Source: an uncultured Albidovulum sp.
GTDB lineage: Bacteria; Pseudomonadota; Alphaproteobacteria; Rhodobacterales; Rhodobacteraceae
Assembly: GCA_913064775.1 (NCBI GenBank)
Contig: CAJYAD010000017.1
Location: 1-64,000 of the forward strand
Length of the DNA: 64,000 nt
Reading direction: 5' to 3'
Shown here: positions 8,325-17,438 of the stretch, one piece after another
How the letters are laid out: every line of letters begins with the position of its first letter
Numbering within the stretch: the stretch's first letter is position 1
Position numbers and translations under genes: made by a program
Notes under the pieces: generated by a model
The model's input: the letters and a program-made list of their open reading frames with translations, nothing else
What the model was told of the DNA's origin: nothing
Databases searched by the model: none

Positions 8325-9335
8325 ATGCTTAAAAGAGCCACGCTTTTTGCCGTTACCCTGGCGATAGCCCCGGCCGCCTACGCAAGCAGTAACACCACTG
8401 TCCTCGGCGCGACGGCAAACCAACCGAAAGGTCCTGGCCACGGTCGGGTCTTGTTCATTGACCCGGCGACCCGGACGGCCAGCAGTGCGAGTTTCGCGAA
8501 GGCCGGAACACTTGCGGGCAACAGCTTCTATGCCGGGTATGACGCCGCCACGAAAACCGTCCTTGTTCCATCGCCCGTCGGACGCGTCACCGTCCTGAAT
8601 GAGAAAACCGGCCATCGCGTCGGAACGTTCTCGACCATCAAGGGCGCCCGGGTCGCGGATGTTCTGGGGCAAAAGAAGCTTCTTATGGTGCTGTCGGGCA
8701 AATCATTGGCGGCCTACTCGCTGCCAGGCCACACCCCTCTGTTCACCATACCGGTTGGGGGCAATGCGCTTGCGACAAACCGCTCGGAAACGAAATTGTT
8801 TGTCGGCGGGAATATGGACCGGAAAATCACCATTGTTGATATTCCTTCCGGCCGGATCGCCGGAACATACCCCGTTGCCGGATCTGGCGATCTTCTCATG
8901 GCCCGGGGAAATCTGTTTTCAGCGGATATCAAGACCGGCGTCATGAGCGTGGTCAATACCGCGACGGGCAAGGTGACACGGATAAAGACCCCGGAGGTCG
9001 ATCCTCATTTTTCTTATGCGGCAATACCGCATGCGACCGCAGGCTTCATGCAGCTTGCGAAATCCCCGGACCAACAGCTTGTCTATAGCGCGGGTTTTTC
9101 CGGTCATATCCTGAAGTTCTCGGCCGAGCACCCGAAATACCTTGGAGAGATCCCGGTCCGGGCGGGTGAAGGTATGAGCAAGCTCAGCGGGTTGGCCATC
9201 GTTCAGGGTGGCAAGGATGCCTTGGTAACGGTCGAGAACCGTCATGAGGCGGCGTTAGTTGATCTGAAAAACGGAAAAATCCTTCATGTGTTCAAGGGCG
9301 ATTCAAGCAATCGCTGGGTTGTGGCCCGCAGCTAG
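8325..9335 (+). CDS. Exported beta-propeller (YVTN/WD-like) protein of unknown function
   Basis: A 336-residue protein. The signal peptide runs from MLKRATLFAVTLAIAPAAYA with cleavage before SSNT. The mature part consists of repeated four-strand blades typical of surface or periplasmic propellers, such as GRVLFIDPATRTAS, GRVTVLNEKTGHRVG, RKITIVDIPSGRIAG, GVMSVVNTATGKVTR and AALVDLKNGKILH. The ATG at 8325 is preceded by AGGAG at 8311; a longer frame to 8286 lacks a ribosome site. No enzyme motif is visible. It may bind a partner or ligand in the periplasm. Its neighbour at 7807 is also exported. Confidence 0.75.
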   Translation: MLKRATLFAVTLAIAPAAYASSNTTVLGATANQPKGPGHGRVLFIDPATRTASSASFAKAGTLAGNSFYAGYDAATKTVLVPSPVGRVTVLNEKTGHRVGTFSTIKGARVADVLGQKKLLMVLSGKSLAAYSLPGHTPLFTIPVGGNALATNRSETKLFVGGNMDRKITIVDIPSGRIAGTYPVAGSGDLLMARGNLFSADIKTGVMSVVNTATGKVTRIKTPEVDPHFSYAAIPHATAGFMQLAKSPDQQLVYSAGFSGHILKFSAEHPKYLGEIPVRAGEGMSKLSGLAIVQGGKDALVTVENRHEAALVDLKNGKILHVFKGDSSNRWVVARS

Positions 9336-9360
9336 CGGCCGCGTCGCCCCGGCCTCCCTC

Positions 9361-9402
9361 CAAGGGCGGTCGGGGCGGTTGCGCCCTTGGGCCTGCTTTT
9401 CA
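9361..9402 (+). terminator. Rho-independent terminator after the propeller gene
   Basis: A 9-bp stem CCAAGGGCG (9361-9369) with its complement at 9383-9391 is followed by GCCTGCTTTT. It lies about 25 bases after the stop at 9335. Confidence 0.65.
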
Positions 9403-9526
9403 GCGGGATCCGGGGGCGGGCGGCCATCCCCAGGCGGTTCGGATGAGGGGAACGACCCGTCGGCGCCTTGAATTCGCGCTGGAACGGTGCAAGTCCTCGC
9501 ATGCAATCCATTTCCGCGGAGCCCGG

Positions 9527-10372
9527 ATGCGACTGTTTCTGCTGATCCTCGTCACCATGATCGCCTTCGCGGCGAATTCCGTGCTTACCCGGATGGGCCT
9601 TGCCGAGGGGCGCATCGGCCCGGCGGCGTTCAGCGCGATACGGCTTGCCTCGGCGGCGCTGGCGCTGTCCTTGCTGGTGATCTCGCGCGGGCGGAAGCTG
9701 CCGCTTGCAACCCCGGGGCGGTGGCGGGGCGTTCTGGCGCTGGCCGTCTATGTGCTGGGGTTTTCCTTCGCCTATGTGTGGCTTTCGGCCGGGGTGGGCG
9801 CGCTGATATTGTTCGGCGCGGTCCAGATCACGATGTCCTCCGCCGCCCTGCGGGCAGGAGAGCAGATGCCCCCGCAGCGTCTGATCGGGGCGGCGGTGGC
9901 CTTCGCCGGGCTGGTCTGGCTGATGTGGCCGGCGGGGCATGCCACGCCTGATCTGGCGGGCTCTTTTCTGATGGCCGCCGCGGGCATCGCCTGGGGCGCC
10001 TATTCAATCCTGGGCCGGGGCGCCAGCGAACCCGAGGCAGACACCGCCGCGAATTTCCTGCTGGCCACGCCGTTCGGGCTCGCCGCGCTTCCCCTTGCGG
10101 TGGGCGCGCCGCTGACCCCGACGGGGGTGGGCTTGGCGCTGGCCTCTGGCGTGGTGACATCGGGGCTGGGCTATGTGCTGTGGTATCATGTGCTGCCGCA
10201 GCTTCGGGCCTCGACCGCGGCGATCGCGCAGCTTGGGGTTCCGATCCTTGCCACCGCCGGCGGGGTCGCCCTTCTGGGCGAGGCGCTTAGCTGGCGCTTC
10301 GTGACCGCCACGGTTCTGGTGCTTGGGGGTATTGCGCTTTCGCTCCGCCGACCGCGGCGTTTGCGGGATTAG
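9527..10372 (+). CDS. EamA/DMT-family membrane transporter
   Basis: A 281-residue ten-helix transporter made of two EamA repeats, starting MRLFLLILVTMIAFAANSVL, with GLVWLMWPAG between the repeats and LGEALSWRFVTATVLVLGGI at the end. The ATG at 9527 follows GCGGA. It is only distantly similar to the EamA protein at 5986, so this is not a local duplication. Substrate unknown. Confidence 0.85.
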   Translation: MRLFLLILVTMIAFAANSVLTRMGLAEGRIGPAAFSAIRLASAALALSLLVISRGRKLPLATPGRWRGVLALAVYVLGFSFAYVWLSAGVGALILFGAVQITMSSAALRAGEQMPPQRLIGAAVAFAGLVWLMWPAGHATPDLAGSFLMAAAGIAWGAYSILGRGASEPEADTAANFLLATPFGLAALPLAVGAPLTPTGVGLALASGVVTSGLGYVLWYHVLPQLRASTAAIAQLGVPILATAGGVALLGEALSWRFVTATVLVLGGIALSLRRPRRLRD

Positions 10373-10571
10373 CCTATGCCGCCGCTGGAAAGACAAGTCG
10401 CTGTGCGCGATGGATAGGCAGGTTGTGCGCCTGAGGCTATGTTCGCCCGGGGCGGCTTTCTGATATGGAGTCCGAAGGCGGCGGTGATTTCGGCGGCCTT
10501 CGATTTCAAGATTTGCATGACAGGCTTTGGGGCAATCGCATCATCCCTGGCCGTGGCGGAAAGGCAAGACC

Positions 10572-11225
10572 ATGACCGAACCAACCCAACCCCTGCGCAT
10601 CGACATCGTGTCGGATGTGATGTGCCCCTGGTGCGTCATCGGCTATCGCCAGCTGGCCGCTGCGCTGGACGCGACCGGCACCGCGCATGAAATCCACTGG
10701 CACCCGTTTGAGCTGAACCCCAAGATGCCGCCCGAGGGCCAGAACCTGCGCGAGCATGTGGCCGAGAAATATGGCAGCACCCCCGAGCAGTCCGAGGAAA
10801 GCCGCGTCAGGATGACCGCCATCGGCGCAGAGGTGGGCTTTGCCTTTGGCTTTTCCGACGACATGCGGATGCACAACACCTTCAACGCGCATCAATTGCT
10901 GCACTGGGCGAACCTTTCGGGCCGGAAGCACGACCTGAAACAGGCCTTGTTCACCGCCCATTTCACCGAGCGGCGCAATCTGTCGGACGACGCTGTGCTG
11001 GCCGATGTGGCCGCCGGGATCGGGCTGGATCGCGCCGAGGCGCTGGCCGTTCTGGCCGACCAGAGATTTGCCGCGGATGTGCGGGCCGCTGAAAACCACT
11101 GGATCGGTCAGGGTATCCAGGGTGTTCCGGCCGTGGTCTTCGAAGGCCGCCACCTCGTCACCGGCGCGCAAGGGGTGGAGAATTACAAGAATATCCTCGA
11201 CCAGCTTGCCAAGATGCCTGCCTGA
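10572..11225 (+). CDS. DsbA-family FrnE-like oxidoreductase
   Basis: A 217-residue thioredoxin-fold protein with an inserted helical domain. The active-site motif CPWC is at residues 18-21, after DIVSDVM, and the cis-proline region is GIQGVPAVVFEG. There is no signal peptide, so it works in the cytoplasm, as expected for the FrnE / 2-hydroxychromene isomerase-like subfamily of DsbA. These proteins are linked to oxidative stress and disulfide handling. A strong terminator follows directly. Confidence 0.85.
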   Translation: MTEPTQPLRIDIVSDVMCPWCVIGYRQLAAALDATGTAHEIHWHPFELNPKMPPEGQNLREHVAEKYGSTPEQSEESRVRMTAIGAEVGFAFGFSDDMRMHNTFNAHQLLHWANLSGRKHDLKQALFTAHFTERRNLSDDAVLADVAAGIGLDRAEALAVLADQRFAADVRAAENHWIGQGIQGVPAVVFEGRHLVTGAQGVENYKNILDQLAKMPA

Positions 11226-11229
11226 GCAA

Positions 11230-11264
11230 CAGGGCCCCATAGCGCATAAAGCTATGGGGCCCTG
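11230..11264. terminator. Bidirectional terminator between frnE-like gene and phnE
   Basis: CAGGGCCCCATAGC (11230-11243) pairs perfectly with 11251-11264 around a 7-base loop. It separates two convergent genes whose stops are at 11225 and 11273, and can serve both directions. Confidence 0.75.
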
Positions 11265-11272
11265 CCCGGCGA

Positions 11273-12088
11273 TCAGCCGGCATGCTTGATCCGGCCCTTG
11301 GCGCGGGTCGCGGCGGCCTCGAGGGCCATGGCGAAGGCGAGGATGATATAGGTGATCAGCCCCACCTCGCGAAGGTCGAAATAGAAGCCGCTGGCCATGA
11401 AAAGATCGAACCCCACGCCCGAGGCGCCCGCGGCGGCGCCCATGGCCACGGCATTGGCGAAATTGATCTCGAACCGCAGGAAAGTCCAGGAAAGCAGATA
11501 GCTGAACGAGGACGGGATGACGGCCTGAAACACGATCTGCCACCAGTTCGCGCCGCTTGCCTTGAGCGCCTCGATGACGCTGCGGTCGAGGTCTTCGAAC
11601 GATTCCGCATAGGCCTTGGTCAGGTAGCTGATGGAATGGAAGGTCATGCCAACCACCGCCGCCGTGCTGCCAAGGCCGGCGGCCACGGCGAAGATCAGCA
11701 CCCACAGGATCGTCGGCACCGCCCGAATGAGGGCGACCAGCGCCATGACGACCACGGTCACCGGCTTTGGCGACAGGTTCTGGGCGCCGAGAAGCCCCAG
11801 AAACAGGGCGATGATGCCGCCGAACAGCGTGGTCAGAAACGCCAGACCGAGGGTGATGATCACCTCTTCCAGCGCGCTGAGGAAGGACAGACGCGGCCCG
11901 CCGGGGTGCAGGAAGATGATCTTCAGGTTGGCGAGGGTGTCGCGCACCGCCTCGGCCATGTCGATGCCACCGAAATCGAGCGTCGCCAGCGCATAGATCG
12001 TCGTCCCTGCCAGCCCCAGCAGTAGCAGACGGATGACAACCTTTTCCTTGCGCAGGGGCCTGCCCGGGATCTGCTGCAAGGCCGTCAC
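11273..12088 (-). CDS. phnE: Phosphonate-type ABC transporter permease (second PhnE)
   Basis: A 271-residue permease of the PhnE family. The conserved cytoplasmic loop reads SVIEALKASGANWWQIVFQAVIP and the C-terminal helix GLITYIILAFAMALE. The GTG at 12088 overlaps the stop of the upstream phnE (GTGA), which fixes the start. The two permeases form a heterodimer that moves phosphonates or related P compounds inward with PhnC and PhnD. It is the last gene of the unit and ends at a strong terminator. Confidence 0.88.
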   Translation of the reverse strand: MTALQQIPGRPLRKEKVVIRLLLLGLAGTTIYALATLDFGGIDMAEAVRDTLANLKIIFLHPGGPRLSFLSALEEVIITLGLAFLTTLFGGIIALFLGLLGAQNLSPKPVTVVVMALVALIRAVPTILWVLIFAVAAGLGSTAAVVGMTFHSISYLTKAYAESFEDLDRSVIEALKASGANWWQIVFQAVIPSSFSYLLSWTFLRFEINFANAVAMGAAAGASGVGFDLFMASGFYFDLREVGLITYIILAFAMALEAAATRAKGRIKHAG

Positions 12089-12870
12089 AGGATGATCCTT
12101 CTGACGTAGTTCGAGAACATCTCGATCACGATGATGGTGATCACGATCATGATCACCACAAGGCTGGCCTCGTGAAAATGGAAGCTCTTGTAATAGAGGT
12201 CGAAGGTAAAGCCGATGCCGGTGCCGGTCAGCAGGCCGACAAGGGTGGCGTCGCGGATGTTGGTGTCGATCATGAACAGTAGCCAGCTGACCATTTGCGG
12301 CAGGCATGACGGCAGCACCGCCTGAAAGATGATGGCGAAATACCCCGCGCCGGTGGCCCGCAACGCCTCGACAGCATCGAGGCTGGCCTCGTCCACCGTT
12401 TCGATGAACGCGCGGGTGAGAAAACCGAACGAGCCGAAGAACAGCGCCAGATAGCCGGTCACCAGGCTCTGGCTGAAGGCCAGCATCAGGATCATCGCCC
12501 AGGCAACCAGCGGGATGTTGCGAAACACCGACGCCAGCCCCCTGACCAGAATGCTGGACAGCGCGTTGAAGCGCGTGGTGCGTGACCCGAGCATGGCCAT
12601 GAAGGCCGCGAAGATCGCGGCAACCGTGGTCGCGGCGATCGACATCAGCACGGTCTGCCACAACTTTCGCAGGATCTCCGGCAGCCGCGCCATGGCGTGG
12701 TGATCGGGGTAGAAATTGCGCGCCCCCCAGGCAAAGGCCTTGGCGATGCTGGTGAAGCCCGCGACCACGTCATACTGGGTGATGAGGATCGACCCTGCCG
12801 TCAGGGCCGCCACGGAAAGGAAGAACACCAGACCGTTGTTGAAGCGCCGCACGAAGATGTCAGCTGGCAT
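12085..12870 (-). CDS. phnE: Phosphonate-type ABC transporter permease (first PhnE)
   Basis: A 261-residue PhnE-family permease with the loop DAVEALRATGAGYFAIIFQAVLP and a long first helix near residues 15-35. The ATG at 12870 has GGGGAG four bases upstream and overlaps the end of phnC by 11 bases. A TTG at 12882 is in frame but less likely. It pairs with the permease that follows. Confidence 0.88.
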   Translation of the reverse strand: MPADIFVRRFNNGLVFFLSVAALTAGSILITQYDVVAGFTSIAKAFAWGARNFYPDHHAMARLPEILRKLWQTVLMSIAATTVAAIFAAFMAMLGSRTTRFNALSSILVRGLASVFRNIPLVAWAMILMLAFSQSLVTGYLALFFGSFGFLTRAFIETVDEASLDAVEALRATGAGYFAIIFQAVLPSCLPQMVSWLLFMIDTNIRDATLVGLLTGTGIGFTFDLYYKSFHFHEASLVVIMIVITIIVIEMFSNYVRRIIL

Positions 12871-13690
12871 ATTGCTCCCCAAGCTCGGCGGTCAGGCTGC
12901 GGGACTCCGCGCCGTAGATCTGGGATATCTTCTCGGGGGTCAGCTCCTCCGGGCGCCCGTCGAACACCAGCCGTCCGGCGTTGACGCCCAGAATGCGGTC
13001 GGAATATTTGCAGGCGACATTCACCTGATGCAGGTTGACGATCAGGGCGATGTCCATCTCTTGCGAGAACCGTTTCAGCTGTTCCATGATATTGCGCGAG
13101 GCATTGGGATCGAGCGAGGCGATCGGCTCGTCGCACAGGATCATCCGGGGGTCCTGCAACAGCGCCCGGGCGATGCCGACGCGCTGCTTCTGGCCGCCGC
13201 TCAGCCGGTCGCAGCGCTGGTAGAGATGGTCGCTCAGCCCCAGCATCGCGATCACCTCGGTGGCCTGACGCTTTTCTTCGCGGCTGTAGTGGCCCGCGGC
13301 CCCCGCGAGGGTGGATTTGGCGCCGAGCCGGCCATGCAGCACGTTCTCGATCACCGTCAGCCGCTCGACAAGGTTGTAGTGCTGGAAGATCATGCCGATC
13401 TTGCTGCGCAGCCGCTTCAGGTTCTTGCGGTCAAGCAGGCCGACCGACGCGCCCTCGAAACTCACCTCGCCGCTGGTCGCCTCGATCATCCGGTTGATAC
13501 AGCGCAGCAGGGTCGACTTGCCGGCCCCGGACGGGCCGATCACTGAGACGAACTCACCCTTTCGGATCGAGAAACTGATGCCGTCCAGCGCCGGTTTTCC
13601 CGCGTCGTAGCGTTTGACGAGCTGGCTGACTTCCAGCAACGGGCGTCCGGACAGCAACGGGCGTCCGGGAAATTGCGAAACCTGGGTCAT
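12860..13690 (-). CDS. phnC: Phosphonate-type ABC transporter ATPase PhnC
   Basis: A 276-residue ATPase with Walker A GPSGAGKST, Q-loop FQHYNLVERLTV, signature LSGGQKQR, Walker B MILCDEPIASLDP and NLHQVNVACKYSDRI in place of the usual THD stretch, all features of PhnC. The N-terminus carries a short tandem repeat (GRPLLSGRPLL) coded by a 17-bp duplication, which may be a recent slip. It follows phnD after a hairpin. Confidence 0.9.
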   Translation of the reverse strand: MTQVSQFPGRPLLSGRPLLEVSQLVKRYDAGKPALDGISFSIRKGEFVSVIGPSGAGKSTLLRCINRMIEATSGEVSFEGASVGLLDRKNLKRLRSKIGMIFQHYNLVERLTVIENVLHGRLGAKSTLAGAAGHYSREEKRQATEVIAMLGLSDHLYQRCDRLSGGQKQRVGIARALLQDPRMILCDEPIASLDPNASRNIMEQLKRFSQEMDIALIVNLHQVNVACKYSDRILGVNAGRLVFDGRPEELTPEKISQIYGAESRSLTAELGEQYAS

Positions 13691-13726
13691 CCATCATTCC
13701 TCGAACGGGCAAAGCCAAAGCCGGTA

Positions 13727-13754
13727 TCGGGGTCCGGCGCTTGCCGGACCCCGA
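13727..13754 (-). terminator. Hairpin between phnD and phnC
   Basis: A perfect 12-bp stem (13727-13738 with 13743-13754) with a 4-base loop lies 14 bases past the phnD stop and before phnC in the same direction. It has no T run. It probably stabilises the binding-protein message or reduces read-through. Confidence 0.6.
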
Positions 13755-13767
13755 CAGGGTTGCGGGA

Positions 13768-14817
13768 TTAGTGGATCCCCAGAACCTTGCGCATCGGGTC
13801 GTACCAGGCGTCGGTGACCTTCACGAAGCGCGCGGGGCGCTGGAAATCCGACCCTTTGGCACCGGCGGGGGCAAAGATCTTGGGATCATTGGCCACCGCG
13901 TCCGAGGTCAGGACATCCGTGATCTGGGCCATGGTCTTGTCGCTCAGATAGGCGCTGTTGACCTCGAAGGGCGGGTTCAGCACCGGGATCGACTTGATGA
14001 CGACGAATTCCTTGCCCCCGAGGGCGGAAAACGGCGCAGCGGCGTCTTTCTTGATGGCATAGACCGCGCCGGCGGTGTTGTCGGTCCCCGAGACCAGCTT
14101 GACATAGGGTGCCACCAGAAAGTCGCAGACCGCCGCCACATCGGCATGTCCGGTCAGCGCGTTGACCAGCGACAGCTGGTGCGACCCGCCGAACATCACC
14201 TTCGAGAAGAAATGGCCCGACCCACCCTGCGCCAGATCCTCCTTGGTCAGGGTCTTCCACTTGGCCTGCTTGTCGAAGGTGCTCAGAATGGCCGCCGCGG
14301 GCATGTTGAAGCCCGATGTCGAGCTTGCCGACACGAAGGACATCCGCTTGCCGACGATATCGCTGATCCCGAAATGGCCATCGGTCTCATATTGCGCCTC
14401 ATTGCCCTTCTTGACCACGAAGCGGCTGTAATACAGCGCATCCTTCAGGGTGCCGGAGGGCCCGGAATTGACCACCAGTGGAATGACCTTGGGGTTGCGG
14501 GCATGCGAGGTCAGATATTCGTTCGCCCCGAACCAGCCGATCTGGGCCTGACCGTTTTCCAGCGCGGCAATGGCGATCGCATAGTCGGTGGTAAGCTTGT
14601 TGACCACCTTCTTGCCGGTTGCCTCGGAGATGACCTTGGCGATCTCGTCGCGCATTCCGGCCTGACCGTCCGACGAGTCGTTGGGCAGCCAGGCGATGGT
14701 CAGCGTATCGGGTTCCTTGGCCGACGCGGCGCTGGCCGAGGGGGCGGCCAGGAAGCCGCCGCTCAGCGAGAAGGCCAGCGCCAGCGCGCTTGCCGTGAAA
14801 ATATGCTTGCCGTACAT
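13768..14817 (-). CDS. phnD: Phosphonate-type periplasmic binding protein PhnD
   Basis: A 349-residue solute-binding protein of the phosphate/phosphite/phosphonate group. The signal peptide runs to about ASAASA (residue 32). The mature part begins EPDTLTIAWLPNDSS, and the ligand loop SFVSASSTSGFNMP resembles the Ser/Thr-rich phosphonate-binding motif of PhnD. The ATG at 14817 has AGGAG about ten bases upstream; longer frames run into phnF. Whether the ligand is phosphonate, phosphite or an ester cannot be told from sequence alone. Confidence 0.87.
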   Translation of the reverse strand: MYGKHIFTASALALAFSLSGGFLAAPSASAASAKEPDTLTIAWLPNDSSDGQAGMRDEIAKVISEATGKKVVNKLTTDYAIAIAALENGQAQIGWFGANEYLTSHARNPKVIPLVVNSGPSGTLKDALYYSRFVVKKGNEAQYETDGHFGISDIVGKRMSFVSASSTSGFNMPAAAILSTFDKQAKWKTLTKEDLAQGGSGHFFSKVMFGGSHQLSLVNALTGHADVAAVCDFLVAPYVKLVSGTDNTAGAVYAIKKDAAAPFSALGGKEFVVIKSIPVLNPPFEVNSAYLSDKTMAQITDVLTSDAVANDPKIFAPAGAKGSDFQRPARFVKVTDAWYDPMRKVLGIH

Positions 14818-14852
14818 TGTGAAGGCTCCTGCAGGGTTGATCGGTAAAGGGA

Positions 14853-15581
14853 TCAGGGATTGATGCGCAGTTGAATCCGGTCGGCGCGAAACCGGGTCAG
14901 GGCGTATTCGAGCGGGGTTCCATCCCGTTCGCATACATTGACGCTTTTGACCCGCAGCACGGGCTGGTTCTTCGGCATGCTCAGCAATGAGGCATCGTCG
15001 CCCTGCGGGAGCATCGCACTGATCAGGCTTTCGACCCGCTGCAGCCGGCGCTGGTAGCGCTCGCCGAGATGTTCATGCAGCGATCCGCCGTCATAGCCTG
15101 CGGGCAGTTCGGGAAAGACCGATTGCGGCAGGAAATGCGACACCACGCAGACCGGCCGGTCGTCGGCCAGTCGCAGGGTCTCGATCCAGATCGTGGGGCT
15201 ATGCTCGGCCAGGCCCAGACGGGTTGCGACGCCGCCCCGGGCCGGAATCACCAGTTTGCGCAGGATCCGGCTGCCGGCCGTCATGCCAAGGGCTTCGAAG
15301 GCCTGGGTGAAACGGGTGCCGCGCCCAAGCATGTAATCCATCAGCCAGTCGAGCACGAAAGTCCCGGTGCCGTGGCGCCGCTCCAGCAGGCCGTCGGCGA
15401 CCAGTTCGTCCACCGCCCGGCGCAGGGTGTGCCGGTTGACGCCAAAGCGCGCGGCCAGCTCGGTTTCCGAGGCCAGACTATCCCCCGGCGCCATGGTCGA
15501 GGCGATCTCTTCTCTGAGAAGCCGTGCGATCTGGCTGTAGATCGCTTCGCCGCCGGTTCGCTGCAATGCCGCAAGACTCAT
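14853..15581 (-). CDS. phnF: PhnF-like GntR regulator with UTRA domain
   Basis: A 242-residue regulator. The N-terminal winged helix (residues 10-78) includes SETELAARFGVNRHTLRRAVDELVADGLLERRHGTGTFV in consecutive motifs, and the C-terminal UTRA ligand domain ends DGTPLEYALTRFRADR. PhnF proteins control phosphonate uptake and breakdown operons. It is the first gene of the leftward unit phnF-phnD-phnC-phnE-phnE, with 35 bp before phnD. A 10-bp palindrome CATCTAGATG overlaps its own start (15579-15588) and could be an autoregulatory site. Confidence 0.85.
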   Translation of the reverse strand: MSLAALQRTGGEAIYSQIARLLREEIASTMAPGDSLASETELAARFGVNRHTLRRAVDELVADGLLERRHGTGTFVLDWLMDYMLGRGTRFTQAFEALGMTAGSRILRKLVIPARGGVATRLGLAEHSPTIWIETLRLADDRPVCVVSHFLPQSVFPELPAGYDGGSLHEHLGERYQRRLQRVESLISAMLPQGDDASLLSMPKNQPVLRVKSVNVCERDGTPLEYALTRFRADRIQLRINP

Positions 15582-15625
15582 CTAGATGTCTCCATCAGGT
15601 ATGAGCGGCAGGCTACCGAGCCGAT

Positions 15626-15643
15626 ATGATGGATTGATGACCC
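15626..15643 (-). promoter_or_regulatory. Weak Pho-box-like repeat upstream of phnF
   Basis: On the minus strand GGGTCAT-CAAT-CCATCAT gives the 7-4-7 direct repeat spacing of a PhoB site, but each half differs from CTGTCAT at two positions. It lies 45 bp before the phnF start. Support is modest and comes mainly from spacing and the gene content. Confidence 0.3.
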
Positions 15644-15725
15644 GGGGACGAAGATGCTGCGACGCCAGGGACGGCGGCACGGCCGCGGCGGCGCGGGGTG
15701 TCGCGGGACCGCTCTGGCGCCGTGA

Positions 15726-17432
15726 TCAGGGCCGCCACGGGATGACGCCCGGCGGTAAACGGCGTGCGGCAAGGCTTACAAGGCCCATCAGCGCGACGGT
15801 GACCCCCACCGTCAGCATCGCCATCGCGGCGGCCAGCGTGGTCGCGCCGCCGTCTTCGTAATTGAAGATCGTGGTGCCGACCGTTTCGGTCCCCGTCGAC
15901 CACAGCAGCGACGACACCGTCACCTCGTTATAGGCCGTCAGAAACACCAGAATCGCCCCCGAGGCCGCTGCCGGCGCGATCATCGGAACCAGAATGCGGC
16001 GAAACCGCTGCCCGAAGCCCGCGCCCGACACCCGCGCGGCCGCATCGAGGCTTTCGTCGATCTGCGCCGCCGCCGCGGCAACGGGCTTCAGCGCGATCGA
16101 GAAGAAGGCGGTGAGATAGGCCAGAAAGATGATTGCCAGCGTGTTGTAAAGCGACAGGTGCAGGATCGGCAGGGGCCTCAGGAAGGCAAGGATGAACGCG
16201 ATCGAGATGACGATCCCGGGGACCGCATAGGTGATCTCGCCCAGCGTCACGATGGCCGAGGTGATGCCGCGCGGCACCGGGCTGCGGCGACCGACCAGAA
16301 ACACCGACAGCAGCATCGCCGCCAGCGCCAGTGTCACCCCCGCGCCGCCCGCCGCGAGGGTGCTGTTGACGAAGGCCCGCAGCGTCGCCTGCTGCCGAAA
16401 CAGAACCTCGGTGTAGTTCGACAGGGTGATGGTCGATGCGTTCAGCGCGACGCCATAGGTCGGCACCAAGGAGGTCGAAAGCAACGCGGTCAGCGGCACC
16501 ACGACGGTCAGCACGATGTAGAGCAGGATCACCGCCTCGACGACCGGGCGCAGCCGCCCGAGATGAAATGAAATGGGCGCCTGCAGCCGCCCCGGCAGGC
16601 GCGCGCCGATGCGCCGCTGCAATGCCATCTGGATCAGCACAGCGGCGATCGCGACGATCCCCAGCAGCGCCGACAGCGTCGCCACATCGCCCAGCATCGA
16701 CGGGCCAAAGCTGGACAGCCGCTGCCAGATCAGCACCGGCAACGTGATGTAGCGCCCCGGAATGCCCAGAAGCGCCGGAATGCCGAAATTGCCAAGCGTC
16801 GAGACGAAGGCAAGGGCATAGGCGGCGATCAGGGCCGGCGCGCTGATCGGCAGCAGCACCCGCGTCAGTGCCCTGCCCGGCCCCGCCCCCGCGATCCTTG
16901 CGGCATCGACCAGCGCGCGCGGCAGACGACGCAGCGCCGCAAGCATCACCAGAAACACCAGCGGCGCGTGTTGAATGGTCAGCAGCAGAATGACGCCGTC
17001 GCGCGAATAAAGCGGGTTCGTCGTCCCGATTGGCGGCGCCAGCCCGAGCGCCTTCAGCAGCACGCTGGCGGGGCCGGTTGCCTGAATCCAGGCAATCGCG
17101 GTGACATGCTGCGGGATCATCATCGGCAGGATCAGCGCGAAGACGATGGCCCCCTTGGCGCGCAGATCGCCCAACCCCAGCGCGAAGGCCAGCGCGGCGC
17201 CGATCAGCAGCGCGAACAGCCCGGACCACCCGGCGGTCTCGACACTGTGCCAAAGCGCGCGCCGAACCGTCGCATCCTGCAGCGCTGCGCGCAGCGGCGC
17301 GAGCGTCATCTGACCGCCCGCGCTAAGCGCGAGGCGGCCCAGAAGCCCGAGCGGAAAGGCAAACAGCACCGCCGACATGAGGGTCAGCGCGCCGAGGGTT
17401 GCCCACTCGCCGCGCTGCAGACGTATGGCCAT
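15726..17432 (-). CDS. Fused two-domain ABC permease (ferric iron or 2-aminoethylphosphonate type)
   Basis: A 568-residue permease made of two MetI-like halves in one chain (about 1-290 and 300-568), twelve helices in all. EAA-type loops occur in each half: LVDAARIAGAGPGRALTRVLLP and DESLDAAARVSGAGFGQRFRRILVP. Such fused permeases serve ferric iron, thiamine and 2-aminoethylphosphonate importers. The gene follows its binding protein by 6 bases. The Pho-box-like repeats upstream of the operon favour a phosphorus compound, but iron is not excluded. Confidence 0.8.
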   Translation of the reverse strand: MAIRLQRGEWATLGALTLMSAVLFAFPLGLLGRLALSAGGQMTLAPLRAALQDATVRRALWHSVETAGWSGLFALLIGAALAFALGLGDLRAKGAIVFALILPMMIPQHVTAIAWIQATGPASVLLKALGLAPPIGTTNPLYSRDGVILLLTIQHAPLVFLVMLAALRRLPRALVDAARIAGAGPGRALTRVLLPISAPALIAAYALAFVSTLGNFGIPALLGIPGRYITLPVLIWQRLSSFGPSMLGDVATLSALLGIVAIAAVLIQMALQRRIGARLPGRLQAPISFHLGRLRPVVEAVILLYIVLTVVVPLTALLSTSLVPTYGVALNASTITLSNYTEVLFRQQATLRAFVNSTLAAGGAGVTLALAAMLLSVFLVGRRSPVPRGITSAIVTLGEITYAVPGIVISIAFILAFLRPLPILHLSLYNTLAIIFLAYLTAFFSIALKPVAAAAAQIDESLDAAARVSGAGFGQRFRRILVPMIAPAAASGAILVFLTAYNEVTVSSLLWSTGTETVGTTIFNYEDGGATTLAAAMAMLTVGVTVALMGLVSLAARRLPPGVIPWRP

Positions 17433-17438
17433 CGCGGG

